Source of the DNA: Curtobacterium luteum | Lineage (GTDB): Bacteria; Actinomycetota; Actinomycetes; Actinomycetales; Microbacteriaceae | Direction: 5' to 3' | Assembly (NCBI RefSeq): GCF_014646995.1 | Contig: NZ_BMOI01000010.1 | Coordinates: forward strand, 62,001-126,000 | DNA length: 64,000 nucleotides | In this document: positions 1-8,980 of the stretch, one piece after another | Position numbering within the stretch: the stretch's first letter is position 1 | How the letters are laid out: each line of letters opens with the position of its first letter | Program-made: the position numbers and the translations under genes | Notes under the pieces: model-generated | Database searches by the model: none | What the model was told of the DNA's origin: nothing | What the model saw: only the letters and a program-made list of their open reading frames with translations

Positions 1-471
1 CTGCTCGCCCGCGGCGACGACCGCCCCGACGTCGCTGTCGCGGGCCTCGAGGCGCAGATCACACCGGACCTGGGCCGAGCCGAGTCGTTCGCCACGCTCT
101 TCCACGGGCGGCTCGCGCCCGCGACCGGCCGCCTCGACTTCACCGACGCCGGGCACGGTCTCGTGCTGCACCTGCGGGTGGACGGGTCGGAAGCCGTGCT
201 GCGGTCCTTCGACCTCCCGCTGGGCCTCCACCCGGCGGGGCTCGGACGGACCCCGGGCTCGCTCGACCTCGGCGCCGGCGACGTCCTCGTCCTGGTCAGC
301 GACGGCGCGCTCGAGCTGTGGGACTCGACCCTCGCCTCGCTGTCCCGTCTGGGACACCTCTACCGGGAGGCGGCGGACATCGAGGACTTCCTGGCCCGGG
401 TCCGCGCGCGGGCAGCCGAGCACGACCCCGGCGACGACCTCACCGTCGTGGTCGTCGCGCGGGACGCCTGA
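1..471 (+). CDS. PP2C-type (SpoIIE-like) serine phosphatase, C-terminal part
   Basis: The reading frame is open from the first base, so the gene is cut at its 5' end; about 156 residues remain. The visible part has the end of a PP2C/SpoIIE phosphatase fold: FATLFHGRL, then TGRLDFTDAGH (the usual 'NAGH' strand), then VLVLVSDGALE, and the closing GDDLTVVVV metal-site motif. Such phosphatases (RsbU type) dephosphorylate anti-anti-sigma factors in stress or sporulation-type partner-switching pathways; the sensor half lies outside the window, so the signal is unknown. It faces purC tail-to-tail, with a weak CACCGG/CCGGTG stem at 477-502 between them. Confidence 0.82.
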   Translation: MLARGDDRPDVAVAGLEAQITPDLGRAESFATLFHGRLAPATGRLDFTDAGHGLVLHLRVDGSEAVLRSFDLPLGLHPAGLGRTPGSLDLGAGDVLVLVSDGALELWDSTLASLSRLGHLYREAADIEDFLARVRARAAEHDPGDDLTVVVVARDA

Positions 472-519
472 ACCCTCACCGGCGCTCCGGCGTCGACCGG
501 TGCTCGCGTGCCGGCTGCG

Positions 520-1392
520 TCAGGCGCCGAGGCGCTCGATGAGCTCGCGGTAGCGCGCCGCGGTGCGCTCCACGATCGTGTCCGGTAGCACCGGCGGGGT
601 GCCCTGCCGGTCCCAGTTCGCGCTGAGCCAGTCGCGCACGATCTGCTTGTCGAACGACTCGGTCCGGTTCCCGGAGCGGGCGTCCCAGTAGCGGCTGGAG
701 TCGCTCGTGAGGACCTCGTCCGCGATGCGGACCACACCGTCGGCGTCGCGGCCGAACTCGAACTTCGTGTCGGCGATGACCACGCCGTGCTCGAGCGCGA
801 TCGCGGCGGCCTCGGAGTACACCCGGAGCGACAGGTCGCGCAGCACCTCGGCGTCGTCCCGACCGACGAGCTCGACGGTCTGCTCGAACGAGATGTTCTC
901 GTCGTGCTCACCCTGGGGCGCCTTGTACGCGGGCGTGTAGATCGGCTCGGGCAGCCGGTCGCCGTTCGCGAGGCCGGCGGGGAGCGCCACACCGCAGACG
1001 CTGCCGGACTCCTGGTACTCAGCCCAGCCGCTGCCGACCAGGTAGCCGCGGACGACGCACTCGACCGGGAACATCGCGAGCGGCATCACGTGCATCGACC
1101 GCGGAGCGACCTCGGCGGGCACGGGGGTACCGCCGCTGGTGGCGGGCAGGATGTGGTTCGGGACGTCCGACAGCCGGTCGAACCAGAACCGGGACAGCCG
1201 GGTCAGCAGCTCGCCCTTGCCGGGGATCGGCGGTTCGAGCGCGAAGTCGTAGGCGCTGACGCGGTCGGATGCGACGAGCAGGAGTTCGGTGGCGCTCGCG
1301 ACGGCGTCGGTGCCGCTCGGCACGTACAGCTCGCGGACCTTGCCCGACGAGACGTGCCGCCAGCCCGGGACGACCGGGACCGCGGCGGTCAC
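520..1392 (-). CDS. purC: SAICAR synthetase
   Basis: 290 aa, the normal length for phosphoribosylaminoimidazole-succinocarboxamide synthase, the purine pathway step that joins aspartate to CAIR using ATP. The N-terminal SGKVRELY motif, the VSAYDF segment, the ECVVRGYLVGSGW stretch and DTKFEFG are all family hallmarks. The start is a GTG whose bases overlap the TGA stop of purD by 4 nt, so the two are translationally coupled in a purD-purC operon read leftward. Cytosolic. Confidence 0.97.
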   Translation of the reverse strand: MTAAVPVVPGWRHVSSGKVRELYVPSGTDAVASATELLLVASDRVSAYDFALEPPIPGKGELLTRLSRFWFDRLSDVPNHILPATSGGTPVPAEVAPRSMHVMPLAMFPVECVVRGYLVGSGWAEYQESGSVCGVALPAGLANGDRLPEPIYTPAYKAPQGEHDENISFEQTVELVGRDDAEVLRDLSLRVYSEAAAIALEHGVVIADTKFEFGRDADGVVRIADEVLTSDSSRYWDARSGNRTESFDKQIVRDWLSANWDRQGTPPVLPDTIVERTAARYRELIERLGA

Positions 1393-2657
1393 CGCGCGAC
1401 CTTCGCGGCGATGTCGGTGCGGAACTGCGCGCCCTCGAGCGTGATGTCGTGCAGGCCGGCGTACGCGCGGTCGCGTGCTTCGGCGAAGTCCGCCCCGGTC
1501 GCGACGACGCTGAGGACGCGGCCGCCGGTGGCGACGAGCTCGCCGTCGAGGAGGCCGGTGGCGGCGTGGGCCACCGAGACGCCCGGCCGGGCGCCGGCCG
1601 CGTCGATCCCGGTGATCCGACGCCCGGTCTTCGGGTTCTCCGGGTAGCCCTCGCTCGCGAGCACGACGGTGACGGCGGCGTCGTCCCGGAACTCGGGCGC
1701 GGGGACCGAGCCGAGGCGGCCGGTGGCGGCGGCGAGCATGAGTCCGCTCAGCGGTGTCGCGAGGCGGGGGAGCACCACCTGGGTCTCCGGGTCGCCGAAG
1801 CGCGCGTTGAACTCGATGACGCGGACGCCCTGCTCGGTGACGATGAGCCCGCAGTAGAGCAGCCCGACGAAGGGCGTGCCCTCGTGCTCGAGGCGACGGA
1901 CGGTCGGGAGCGCGACGAGGTCGGTGACCTCGGCCACGAAGGCCTGCTCCGATCCCCAGCGGTCGGTGAGCCAGGGCAGCGGCGAGTAGGCGCCCATGCC
2001 GCCCGTGTTCGGCCCGGTGTCCCCGTCGCCGAGGCGCTTGTAGTCCTGCGCGGGACTGAGCGGGCGGACGTCGTGCCCGTCGCTCAGGAAGAACAGCGAG
2101 ACCTCCTCGCCGTCGAGGAACTCCTCGACCACGACGTGCCCGTGCTGCAGCCAGTACGTGGCGTGGTCGATCGCGGCCCGACGGTCCTCGGTCACCAGGA
2201 CGCCCTTGCCGGCCGCGAGCCCGTCGGCCTTCACGACGTACGGGGCGCCGAGCTCGTCGAGCGCGGCGACGGCCTCGTCGACCGTGCCCGCGTACACCGG
2301 GCGGCCGGTCGGGACGCCCGCCTCGGCCATGATCCGCTTCGCGAACGCCTTCGAGCCCTCGAGCTGCGCGGCGGCCTTCCCCGGGCCGAACACCGGGATG
2401 CCGCGCGTGCGGACCGGGTCGGCGACGCCGGCGATGAGCGGCGCCTCGGGTCCGACGACGACGAGCTCGACGTCGTTCTCGATGGCGTAGTCGGCGACCA
2501 GCGCGCCGTTCGTCGGGTCGATCGAGACGGTCTCGACGTCGGCGGCGATGCCGGCGTTGCCGGGCGCGACGGTGATGACGTGCCCCGCCTGCTCCGCGAG
2601 GAGGGCCGTGACGATGGCGTGCTCGCGGGCACCGGAACCGAGGACGAGGATTCGCAC
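1389..2657 (-). CDS. purD: Phosphoribosylamine--glycine ligase (GAR synthetase)
   Basis: 422 aa ATP-grasp enzyme that makes GAR from phosphoribosylamine and glycine. Visible features are the N-terminal LVLGSGAREHAI, the ADGLAAGKGV ATP-grasp loop, GPNTGGMGAYSP, and the EFNARFGDPETQ metal-binding motif. The start is GTG at 2655-2657. On the minus strand TAGGGT (2664-2669) lies 6 nt upstream of this GTG, which fits a leaderless transcript. First gene of the purD-purC operon; divergent from the sterol-carrier-like gene. Confidence 0.97.
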   Translation of the reverse strand: MRILVLGSGAREHAIVTALLAEQAGHVITVAPGNAGIAADVETVSIDPTNGALVADYAIENDVELVVVGPEAPLIAGVADPVRTRGIPVFGPGKAAAQLEGSKAFAKRIMAEAGVPTGRPVYAGTVDEAVAALDELGAPYVVKADGLAAGKGVLVTEDRRAAIDHATYWLQHGHVVVEEFLDGEEVSLFFLSDGHDVRPLSPAQDYKRLGDGDTGPNTGGMGAYSPLPWLTDRWGSEQAFVAEVTDLVALPTVRRLEHEGTPFVGLLYCGLIVTEQGVRVIEFNARFGDPETQVVLPRLATPLSGLMLAAATGRLGSVPAPEFRDDAAVTVVLASEGYPENPKTGRRITGIDAAGARPGVSVAHAATGLLDGELVATGGRVLSVVATGADFAEARDRAYAGLHDITLEGAQFRTDIAAKVAR

Positions 2658-2714
2658 CCGATCACCCTACCGAGCCTCGTGCCCGCGTTGCGATGCGGGT
2701 GTTCCGCGGCCGCT

Positions 2715-2779
2715 CGGTGCGAGGTTCCACGCTCCGTGCGAGGTCTGAGGCGCCGCACGGTGTGCGATTCCTCGCACCG
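2715..2779. repeat. GTGCGAGG-type repeat cluster between purD and the SCP-like gene
   Basis: CGGTGCGAGG (2715-2724) and CGTGCGAGG (2735-2743) are direct copies, and CCTCGCACCG (2770-2779) is the inverted copy, so the stretch can fold into a stem. The same word builds the large hairpin at 12077-12137. It lies between two divergent promoters, just upstream of the TAGCCT hexamer of the SCP-like gene. Confidence 0.6.
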
Positions 2780-2801
2780 CACGGGTCGCTAGCCTGTGGG
2801 C

Positions 2802-3164
2802 ATGCCGCGCAGGACGATCGACGACGGGGACGGGCGGTCCGCGCTCGCGGCGGTGCAGGGCGGCAGCACGGCGCGGGCGGACGTCGCCACCGCCGTGCGG
2901 TGGACGCTGCAGCGCCTCGCGGAGGACGTGCCGGGCAACAGCGTGGAGGTCCGCGTCCCGCCGTACGCGGCGGTCCAGGCGATCCCCGGGCCGCGGCACA
3001 CCCGCGGCACCCCGCCGAACGTGGTCGAGACCGACGCCGCGACGTGGATCGCGCTGGCGACCGGCACGCTCCGGTGGGACGAAGCGGTCGAGGCCGCCCG
3101 GGTGAGCGCCTCCGGCTCGCGCGCGGACCTCACGGAGTTCCTCCCCGTCCGCCTCGCCGGCTGA
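2802..3164 (+). CDS. Bacterial sterol-carrier (SCP2-like) family protein
   Basis: 120 aa. The segment running VEVRVPPYAAVQAI, GPRHTRGTPPNVVETD, then TWIALATG matches the small actinobacterial 'bacterial SCP' proteins that are often found beside pur genes. The role is not established; the fold binds lipids in other SCP proteins. I choose ATG 2802 over GTG 2796, because TAGCCT at 2790-2795 lies exactly 6 nt upstream and there is no Shine-Dalgarno sequence, which suggests leaderless translation. Ends 15 bp before the convergent DUF4184 gene. Confidence 0.8.
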   Translation: MPRRTIDDGDGRSALAAVQGGSTARADVATAVRWTLQRLAEDVPGNSVEVRVPPYAAVQAIPGPRHTRGTPPNVVETDAATWIALATGTLRWDEAVEAARVSASGSRADLTEFLPVRLAG

Positions 3165-3179
3165 TCCACGCCGGCGCGG

Positions 3180-3962
3180 TCACCCTGCGGTCGTGAGGTC
3201 CACCGAGCCGTGCGACCGGCGGACCACCTCGAGCACGACCGCACCGACCACGAGCACCACGGCGACCACCGGCGGGACCGTGAAGGCCGCGGCCACGAGG
3301 ACCGCACCCGCGCCTCCGCCCGCGAGGGCGACGGCCCCGCAGCGTCCAGCGGTGACCAGCACGACGGCGGCGACACCCGTGTCGGCGGTGAGTCGTGCCT
3401 CCCGGCCGGTGCGGCCACCTGCCGGGACGCGCCGATCGCCCTCGGGACGCGACCGGCCCCACCACACCGCGGGGACGACGAGCAGCGCGAGGAGGCCGAG
3501 CGCACTGGAGCCGTCCTGCACGAGCGCCCACACCGGGTGGCCGGCGACGCTCCCCCGCAGCACCGGGACAGCCTCCACGACCCACCCGTCGCGGTGCGAG
3601 CAAGCGTCCCAGAGCACGTGCGTGACGCTCCCGAGCACGCACCCGACGAGCGTGGCGGCGACCCCCCGTGCCGACGATCGCGGTCGGGTCGTCCACCCCG
3701 TGGGGACACGGACAGCGAGGGCGGGCAGGGCGCGCGTCCACGCGGGACGGACCAGCCACCACCAGACCGCGACCAGGACGAGCGCGACGGCGAGGTCCAC
3801 GGTGACGACGCCCGTCCACGAGTGGCTCACGGCGTACGGCGGCAGCAACGGCACGAAGAGGACCGCGTCCGGGGCCATCGACCCGACCGCGACGGCGGCG
3901 ACGGGCAGCGGCGTCCGGCGGGCGGCGAACGCGACGACGGCGTGGCTCACGGTGAAGGGCAC
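3180..3962 (-). CDS. DUF4184 family integral membrane protein
   Basis: 260 aa. It begins MPFTVSHAVVAF and continues with a VGSMAPDAVLF block, the typical N-terminus of DUF4184 membrane proteins, in which conserved His and Asp residues recall YdjM-type membrane metal-dependent hydrolases. Several hydrophobic segments follow, including a Trp-rich one near residue 65 and an Ala/Val-rich pair near the C-terminus. Function unknown. Its 15-bp gap to the SCP-like gene leaves no room for a separate terminator. Confidence 0.8.
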   Translation of the reverse strand: MPFTVSHAVVAFAARRTPLPVAAVAVGSMAPDAVLFVPLLPPYAVSHSWTGVVTVDLAVALVLVAVWWWLVRPAWTRALPALAVRVPTGWTTRPRSSARGVAATLVGCVLGSVTHVLWDACSHRDGWVVEAVPVLRGSVAGHPVWALVQDGSSALGLLALLVVPAVWWGRSRPEGDRRVPAGGRTGREARLTADTGVAAVVLVTAGRCGAVALAGGGAGAVLVAAAFTVPPVVAVVLVVGAVVLEVVRRSHGSVDLTTAG

Positions 3963-4054
3963 ACGACGATGGTGGCCCGAGGAGCGGTCCGAGCGCGTCA
4001 GCCCGGGGGACGAACACCCGGCCGAGGAGATCGCTCGCCTGGCGAAGCGAATTA

Positions 4055-4091
4055 GGTAGGTCCTACCGATGTGCCCCGCGCAACCGGTTGC
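4055..4091. promoter_or_regulatory. Pair of palindromes, probable operator region upstream of DUF4184 gene
   Basis: GGTAGG-T-CCTACC at 4055-4067 and GCAACCGGTTGC at 4080-4091 lie 12 bp apart in a locally AT-richer stretch. Both are perfect dyads, so a dimeric repressor or activator site is likely. Which protein binds is unknown; the LuxR regulator encoded next door is one candidate. Confidence 0.45.
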
Positions 4092-4102
4092 CTATCGTGG
4101 AA

Positions 4103-4148
4103 GTCGCCGGGATTCGGACCCGACCCGAACGGGTCCGAACCCGGCGAC
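4103..4148. terminator. Long hairpin downstream of the LuxR regulator
   Basis: The left arm (4103-4122, starting GTCGCCGGG) pairs with the right arm (4130-4148, ending CCGGCGAC); there is one bulged A and a 7-nt loop. No T-run follows. It lies about 160 bp past the stop of the leftward LuxR gene, so it could be a late terminator or the core of a small RNA expressed from TATCGT at 4093. Confidence 0.45.
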
Positions 4149-4306
4149 ACCCACACGCTACGCGATTTTCGGCGAGCTGTGTGCACCATCCGGCGAGTCG
4201 TGCTGCATCCCGCAACAGATGCGCGCAAAGTGAGCGCTCCTGCTGCCGGGCGCGCGAACGGAAAGACGGGCGGTACCGACCGGGCACGCCGATCCGAGCG
4301 GACGGC

Positions 4307-6907
4307 TCAGAGCAGCTCGACGAGCTCGGCCCGGGCGTGCAGGTCCCACTTCTGGAACACCCGCGACAGGTGCGCGTCGATCGTGCGGACCGACAGGCCG
4401 AGCGTCTCGGCGATGCGGCGGTTGCTCAGCCCCTCCGCCGCGAGCTTGGCGACCTCGTACTCGCGGTTCGTGAGCGGCGGCTTCGTGTGGCCGGCGCTCA
4501 CCGCCATCCCGTGCGAGGCGAGGACGCCCTGCGCGACGATCACCCGCGGTCGGTCGCGGGCACGGACCGCATCCGCGTACTCGACGATCGCCCCCGCCAG
4601 CGGACCGTCCACCCGTTCCGCCGCGGCACGCATCCGGTCCAGCGTGGGACCGTCGTCGCGACCAGCCTGCAGGTCGATCGCGTAGTGCAGCGTGTGCCCG
4701 TACATGACGTGCGTCCACGAGCCGGCCGCCGTCGACCGCTCGATGACCTCGTCCATGTGGCGCGGACCCTCCGGGTTGCCGAGGATCCACTCCGTCCACG
4801 CGATCGACACCGCGACCTGCTCGCCCGTGATCCGCATCGCGCGGAGCGGCGTCGTCCGGGCACGGTCCAGCGCTGCCGCGGCCTCCTCGAGCCGACCCGC
4901 GTAGGCGTACGCCATCGCCAGTCGTGCCCAGGGGTACGCGGCGAACCCGCCGTGGTCGGCGATGTCGTAGCGCTCGCACGCCGCCGAGAACGCGACGATG
5001 GCGTCGTCCCAGCGCCGCTGTCCGATCGCGTGGTTGCCGTCCCCGATGAGCTCGAGGGTGAAGTCGTACATGAGGTACGGGCTCGACCGGCGGACCGGCA
5101 CCTCGGTGAGGAGGTCGGCGATGTCCCCGCGCCAGACCTGCACCTGGTGGAGCACGGAGACGATCTCGCCGACGCTCCACGGCGCGTCCTCGAGGTTCAC
5201 GACGGCGGTCTGCAGGGCCTTCCGTCCGAGGGCGGCGGCGTCGTCGAGCCGTCCGGCGGTGGCGAGTCCCATCACGGCGCACGGCGCGAGGCAGAGGAAA
5301 CCGAGCGGCACGGTCGGGGCGTGGACGATCCCGGTGGCGTCGACCTCGGCGCGCACCTCGGCGAAGCGCCCGGCCCAGCCGAGGTGGGCGAGCCGCAGCA
5401 GACGGAGGCGCTCGGCGGCTGCGGGCCCCACGCGCCGCACCGCCTGGTCGGTCAGGGCCACGGCGGCGTCCACGTCGTCGTCGTGGAACTGCCGGATGTT
5501 CGCGAGCGTCTCGCACGCCTCGATGACCGCGGCGTCCTCGACGTCGTCGGAGTCCCGAGCGATCGCCCACGCCGCCTCGGCGTCCGCCCGGCCGGCCTCG
5601 CGTCCGGCGCTGTAGGAGTGCGCCAGCGACCGCAGCACGTGCGCCGCGATCCGCTGCGTGCACGGCAGCGACGTCCGGAGTGCGGCCGAGGTCAGGGCGA
5701 CGGCGCTCTCGAGCTCCTGCAGACGGACCGCGACCTCGGCGGCGTCGAGGAGCGCCTCGGTCGCGGGCAGCACGCCGCACTCGAGCGACCAGAGGGTGGC
5801 CCGGAGCCGTGCGGCCGGCGGGGCGCCCTCGGGCCGGTCCGTGCGGAAGGCGTTGGCGCGCGCGAACAGCATCGTCCGTCGGGCCACCGGGACGAGTGCC
5901 CGGACGACCTCGCCCACGAGCGGGTGCGACGGCCGGACGACCGCGGTGCCGTCCTCGGTCGAGTCCATCCGGACGAGCCCGAGCGCGACGACCCGGTCGA
6001 TGTCCCCGCCGGCGACGAGCGCGAGGAGCCGGGGGAGCGGGATCGGGTCCGCGAGGGCGACGATGTCGACGACGTCGCGGAGGTCCTCGGGGAGCGTGCC
6101 GAGCTCCGTCCGGTACATGTCCGCGAGGCTGTTCGACGCGGTGACCCGGCCCCGCCAGTACCAGCCGGACGCGGTCTGCTCGAGGGCGCCGGACGCCAAG
6201 GCGGCCCGCACGACCTCCCGGACGTAGAGCGGGTTGCCGGCGGTCGCCCGGTGCACGCGCTCGGCCGAGGCGTTCTCGAGCTGGGCGCCGAGCGCCGTCG
6301 CGATGAGGTCCGAGGTCTCACGGAGGTCGAGCGGGGCGAGGTCGATGCGCTCGAGCAGGTCGTCCTGCCAGAGCGCACGGAGCGGCTCCGGCAGCGCCGT
6401 GAAGTCGCGGCAGGTGAGCACGAGCCGGGCGTCCTGGTGCCGGACGAGCCACGCCACGTACCGGGCGGAGATCGCGTCGAGGTGGTCGGCGTCGTCCACT
6501 CGGAGCAGCACGTCGCGGTCCGCGCCGCCGAGGGACCGGAGCCGCTCCTCGGCCTGGTGCTCGTCCGCGAGCTCGGCCAGGGTCGTCGGGAGTTCGCCGA
6601 AGTGGCCGGAAACCGCATCGAACGGCATCGACCGGCCCGCGGCGACCGCGGTGATCGGGACGACGAGCGTCCGACCGGACGCGTCCCGCCCGGCGACGCG
6701 GTCGGTGATCCGCTCCGCCGCGGTCGTCTTGCCGAGGCCGGGGGCGCCGACGAGGGCGACGCTCCACCGGTGCTCCGCGACCACCGCGACGGCCCGGTCC
6801 TCCTCGTGCCGGCGGGCGATCGGCCAGGCGATCCGGGCGGGCGGCCGTCGGTGCGGACCGGAACGGTGACCGCGCTCGGCGCGGCCGTGCTGCGTGCGTC
6901 CGCGCAT
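4307..6907 (-). CDS. Large AAA-ATPase LuxR-family transcriptional regulator
   Basis: 866 aa, the size of LAL/MalT-like regulators. Near the N-terminus is a Walker A motif, GAPGLGKTT (about residues 54-62), and a Walker B-like VLLRVDDADHLD. The middle is helical, probably TPR-like. The last ~60 residues form a LuxR helix-turn-helix, LTNREYEVAKLAAEG to GLSVRTIDAHLSRVFQKW. I start at ATG 6907; a GGAGAGG sequence lies about 12 nt upstream, and GTG 6916 is an alternative. The ligand and targets cannot be read from the sequence. The reading frame remains open beyond the start into the antisense of the next gene, which I treat as chance. Confidence 0.85.
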   Translation of the reverse strand: MRGRTQHGRAERGHRSGPHRRPPARIAWPIARRHEEDRAVAVVAEHRWSVALVGAPGLGKTTAAERITDRVAGRDASGRTLVVPITAVAAGRSMPFDAVSGHFGELPTTLAELADEHQAEERLRSLGGADRDVLLRVDDADHLDAISARYVAWLVRHQDARLVLTCRDFTALPEPLRALWQDDLLERIDLAPLDLRETSDLIATALGAQLENASAERVHRATAGNPLYVREVVRAALASGALEQTASGWYWRGRVTASNSLADMYRTELGTLPEDLRDVVDIVALADPIPLPRLLALVAGGDIDRVVALGLVRMDSTEDGTAVVRPSHPLVGEVVRALVPVARRTMLFARANAFRTDRPEGAPPAARLRATLWSLECGVLPATEALLDAAEVAVRLQELESAVALTSAALRTSLPCTQRIAAHVLRSLAHSYSAGREAGRADAEAAWAIARDSDDVEDAAVIEACETLANIRQFHDDDVDAAVALTDQAVRRVGPAAAERLRLLRLAHLGWAGRFAEVRAEVDATGIVHAPTVPLGFLCLAPCAVMGLATAGRLDDAAALGRKALQTAVVNLEDAPWSVGEIVSVLHQVQVWRGDIADLLTEVPVRRSSPYLMYDFTLELIGDGNHAIGQRRWDDAIVAFSAACERYDIADHGGFAAYPWARLAMAYAYAGRLEEAAAALDRARTTPLRAMRITGEQVAVSIAWTEWILGNPEGPRHMDEVIERSTAAGSWTHVMYGHTLHYAIDLQAGRDDGPTLDRMRAAAERVDGPLAGAIVEYADAVRARDRPRVIVAQGVLASHGMAVSAGHTKPPLTNREYEVAKLAAEGLSNRRIAETLGLSVRTIDAHLSRVFQKWDLHARAELVELL

Positions 6908-7033
6908 GCCCGTCACCTGCCTCTCCGGTCGCCGCCAACCGTCAGGGGTGCCGGTGCGGTGCCGTCCATCCTGCCCGGTATCGCGTTCTGCGCACAGGCC
7001 GGAGCACGTCCCACAGTGGGGGACAATGGGGTG

Positions 7034-7429
7034 GTGAGCACCACCGACGGACCCGAAGAACGACCGGCCCCGAACGCCGTCTCCACCGCCGACGCGGTCA
7101 CGATCCGACGTGCGCCGAAGTTCGGCGTCTTCATCGTCGGCGGCGCGGTCGTCGGGTTCCTCGTCACGCTCGTCGTCGTCTCGGCGACGATGAACATCGA
7201 CCGAGGCGACCAGCAGGAGACCGCGAGCTTCGGCTCCCTGGTGGGGTACTTCTCGCTGTGGGGCGTGACCATCGGCGCGTTCGTCGGTGCCGTGGTCGCC
7301 GTCGTGCTCGACCGCGTGTTCGCCCGGCGGGCGGCGGAGCTCACCGCCGAGCGCGTGGACGTCGAGCCCGCGCCGGAGACGGTCGACGGCGAGATCGAGG
7401 AGCACGGCGACGACGTCGCCGGTCGCTGA
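7034..7429 (+). CDS. Small conserved actinobacterial membrane protein
   Basis: 131 aa with an N-terminal cytosolic segment, RAPKFGVF, then two hydrophobic helices (about residues 35-57 and 75-100) and an acidic tail. Proteins of this type are commonly found next to purF in Microbacteriaceae; no function is known to me. The start is GTG 7034, placed 6 nt after GACAAT (7022-7027), a leaderless arrangement. It is convergent with purF, with a perfect hairpin at 7442-7485 between. Confidence 0.7.
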   Translation: MSTTDGPEERPAPNAVSTADAVTIRRAPKFGVFIVGGAVVGFLVTLVVVSATMNIDRGDQQETASFGSLVGYFSLWGVTIGAFVGAVVAVVLDRVFARRAAELTAERVDVEPAPETVDGEIEEHGDDVAGR

Positions 7430-7441
7430 CGCGACCCAGGT

Positions 7442-7485
7442 CGGACGGGAGGCCCGTGGCGGTGTCGCCACGGGCCTCCCGTCCG
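7442..7485. terminator. GGGAGGC-family hairpin, bidirectional 3' element
   Basis: Perfect 20-bp arms (7442-7461 and 7466-7485) around a GTGT loop; the left arm starts CGGACGGGAGGC. It sits between the convergent stops of the membrane protein and purF. No U-tract follows on either strand, but the stability and position suggest a two-way terminator. Confidence 0.75.
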
Positions 7486-7507
7486 TCTGCCGGTCGCGTC
7501 GGGCGAC

Positions 7508-8965
7508 CTAGCTGAGCTGGTTCGCCTCGACCCAGGACAGGTACTCGGGGCTCACGGTGCCCGTGACGTACTCGCCGGTGAAGCAGCTCATCTCGAGGTC
7601 GGTGACGTCCGAGCCCTCGATGATCGCGTCGCGCATGTCGGCGATCTCCTGGTAGATCAGGTGGTCGCTGCCGAGGACCCGGTTGATCTCCGGGATCTTC
7701 CGGTCGTGCGCGATGAGCTCCGCCCGCGTGGGCATGTTGATGCCGTAGACGTGCGGGAACCGGACAGGCGGGGCCGCGCTCGTGAACGTCACCTCGTTCG
7801 CGCCGGCGGCACGGGCCATCTCGACGATCTCCTTGCTCGTCGTGCCGCGCACGATCGAGTCGTCGACGATGAGGATGTTCTTGCCCTTGAACTCCGACGA
7901 CATCGCGTTGAGCTTCTGCCGCACGGACCGCTTGCGCTCCGCCTGCCCCGGCATGATGAAGGTGCGACCGACGTAGCGGTTCTTGTAGAAGCCCTCGCGG
8001 TACTCGATGCCGAGCTTCTGCGCCACCTGCATGGCCGCGGGTCGGGACGAGTCGGGGATCGGCATGACCACGTCGATGTCGCCGGTCGGGGCGTACTGCT
8101 CGATGGTGTCCGCGAGGCGGTTGCCGAGCCGGAGTCGGGCGTCGTACACCGAGATGCCGTTCATGACCGAGTCGGGGCGGGCGAGGTAGACGTACTCGAA
8201 CGAGCAGGGCACGAGGCGCGGGTTCTTCGCGCACTGCCGGGCGTGCATCTGGCCGTTCATCTCGATGAACACGGCCTCGCCGGGGGCGATGTCCCGGACG
8301 ATCTCGTAGCCGCCGGACTCGAGGACGAGCGACTCCGACGCGACGACCCACTCCGGCTGACCGGCCTCGTCGAACTTGTGCCCGAGGATGAGCGGGCGGA
8401 TGCCGAACGGGTCGCGGAAGGCGAGCAGCCCGTGCCCGGCGATCGTCGCGATCGCGGCGTAGGAGCCCTCGACGCGCTCGTGCACGCGCTCGACGGCGTC
8501 GAACACCTGGCCCGGGTCGAGGTCCTTCCCGCGGACCTGGCCCTGGAGCTCGTGCGCGAGGACGTTGACGAGCAGCTCGGTGTCGGAGCTCGTGTTGAGG
8601 TGCCGGCGGTCGATGTCGAACAGCTCGCGGGTGAGTTCCCGCGTGTTGGTCAGGTTGCCGTTGTGCACGAGGACGATGCCGTAGGGCGCGTTCACGTAGA
8701 AGGGCTGCGCCTCTTCCTCGTTGCTCGCGGCGCCCTTCGTGGCGTAGCGCACGTGGCCGAGGCCCATCGTGCCGAGCAGGGACCGCATGTCACGCGTGTG
8801 GAAGGCCTCCCGCACGTGTCCACGCGTCTTGTGCATGTGGTGGATGTGACCCTCGACCGTGGCGATGCCGGTCGAGTCCTGTCCTCGGTGCTGCAGGAGG
8901 AGCAGAGCGTCGTAGATGGATTGGTTGGCAGGACTCTGGGCGACGAGCCCGACGATGCCGCACAT
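7508..8965 (-). CDS. purF: Amidophosphoribosyltransferase
   Basis: 485 aa, first committed enzyme of purine synthesis: glutamine plus PRPP gives phosphoribosylamine. MCGIVGLVAQ places the catalytic N-terminal Cys directly after the initiator Met with no propeptide, which fixes the start at ATG 8965 although the frame is open further upstream. LQHRGQDSTGIAT and LVHNGNLTN mark the glutaminase domain, and ILIVDDSIVRGTTS is the PRPP loop. CAKNPRLVPCSFEYVY supplies cysteines typical of the Fe-S-bearing type. Divergent from purM, sharing a promoter. Confidence 0.97.
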   Translation of the reverse strand: MCGIVGLVAQSPANQSIYDALLLLQHRGQDSTGIATVEGHIHHMHKTRGHVREAFHTRDMRSLLGTMGLGHVRYATKGAASNEEEAQPFYVNAPYGIVLVHNGNLTNTRELTRELFDIDRRHLNTSSDTELLVNVLAHELQGQVRGKDLDPGQVFDAVERVHERVEGSYAAIATIAGHGLLAFRDPFGIRPLILGHKFDEAGQPEWVVASESLVLESGGYEIVRDIAPGEAVFIEMNGQMHARQCAKNPRLVPCSFEYVYLARPDSVMNGISVYDARLRLGNRLADTIEQYAPTGDIDVVMPIPDSSRPAAMQVAQKLGIEYREGFYKNRYVGRTFIMPGQAERKRSVRQKLNAMSSEFKGKNILIVDDSIVRGTTSKEIVEMARAAGANEVTFTSAAPPVRFPHVYGINMPTRAELIAHDRKIPEINRVLGSDHLIYQEIADMRDAIIEGSDVTDLEMSCFTGEYVTGTVSPEYLSWVEANQLS

Positions 8966-8980
8966 TCGCGGTGTGCTCCA

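Larger units (their letters stand above)
3963..4306. other. Gene-free stretch with two palindromes and one long hairpin
   Basis: 344 bp between the start of the DUF4184 gene and the stop of the LuxR regulator, both on the minus strand. I see no convincing gene. It holds GGTAGG-T-CCTACC (4055-4067), the perfect palindrome GCAACCGGTTGC (4080-4091), a TATCGT hexamer (4093-4098) on the plus strand, and a strong hairpin at 4103-4148. The palindromes sit where the DUF4184 promoter is expected. Confidence 0.6.

Noticed and set aside
4088..7429. Long plus-strand open frame running antisense through the LuxR regulator
   Set aside because: Its first ~980 codons are the antisense of a clear regulator and have an Arg/Pro/Gly-rich, motif-free composition; only the last 131 codons (7034-7429) are a real gene.
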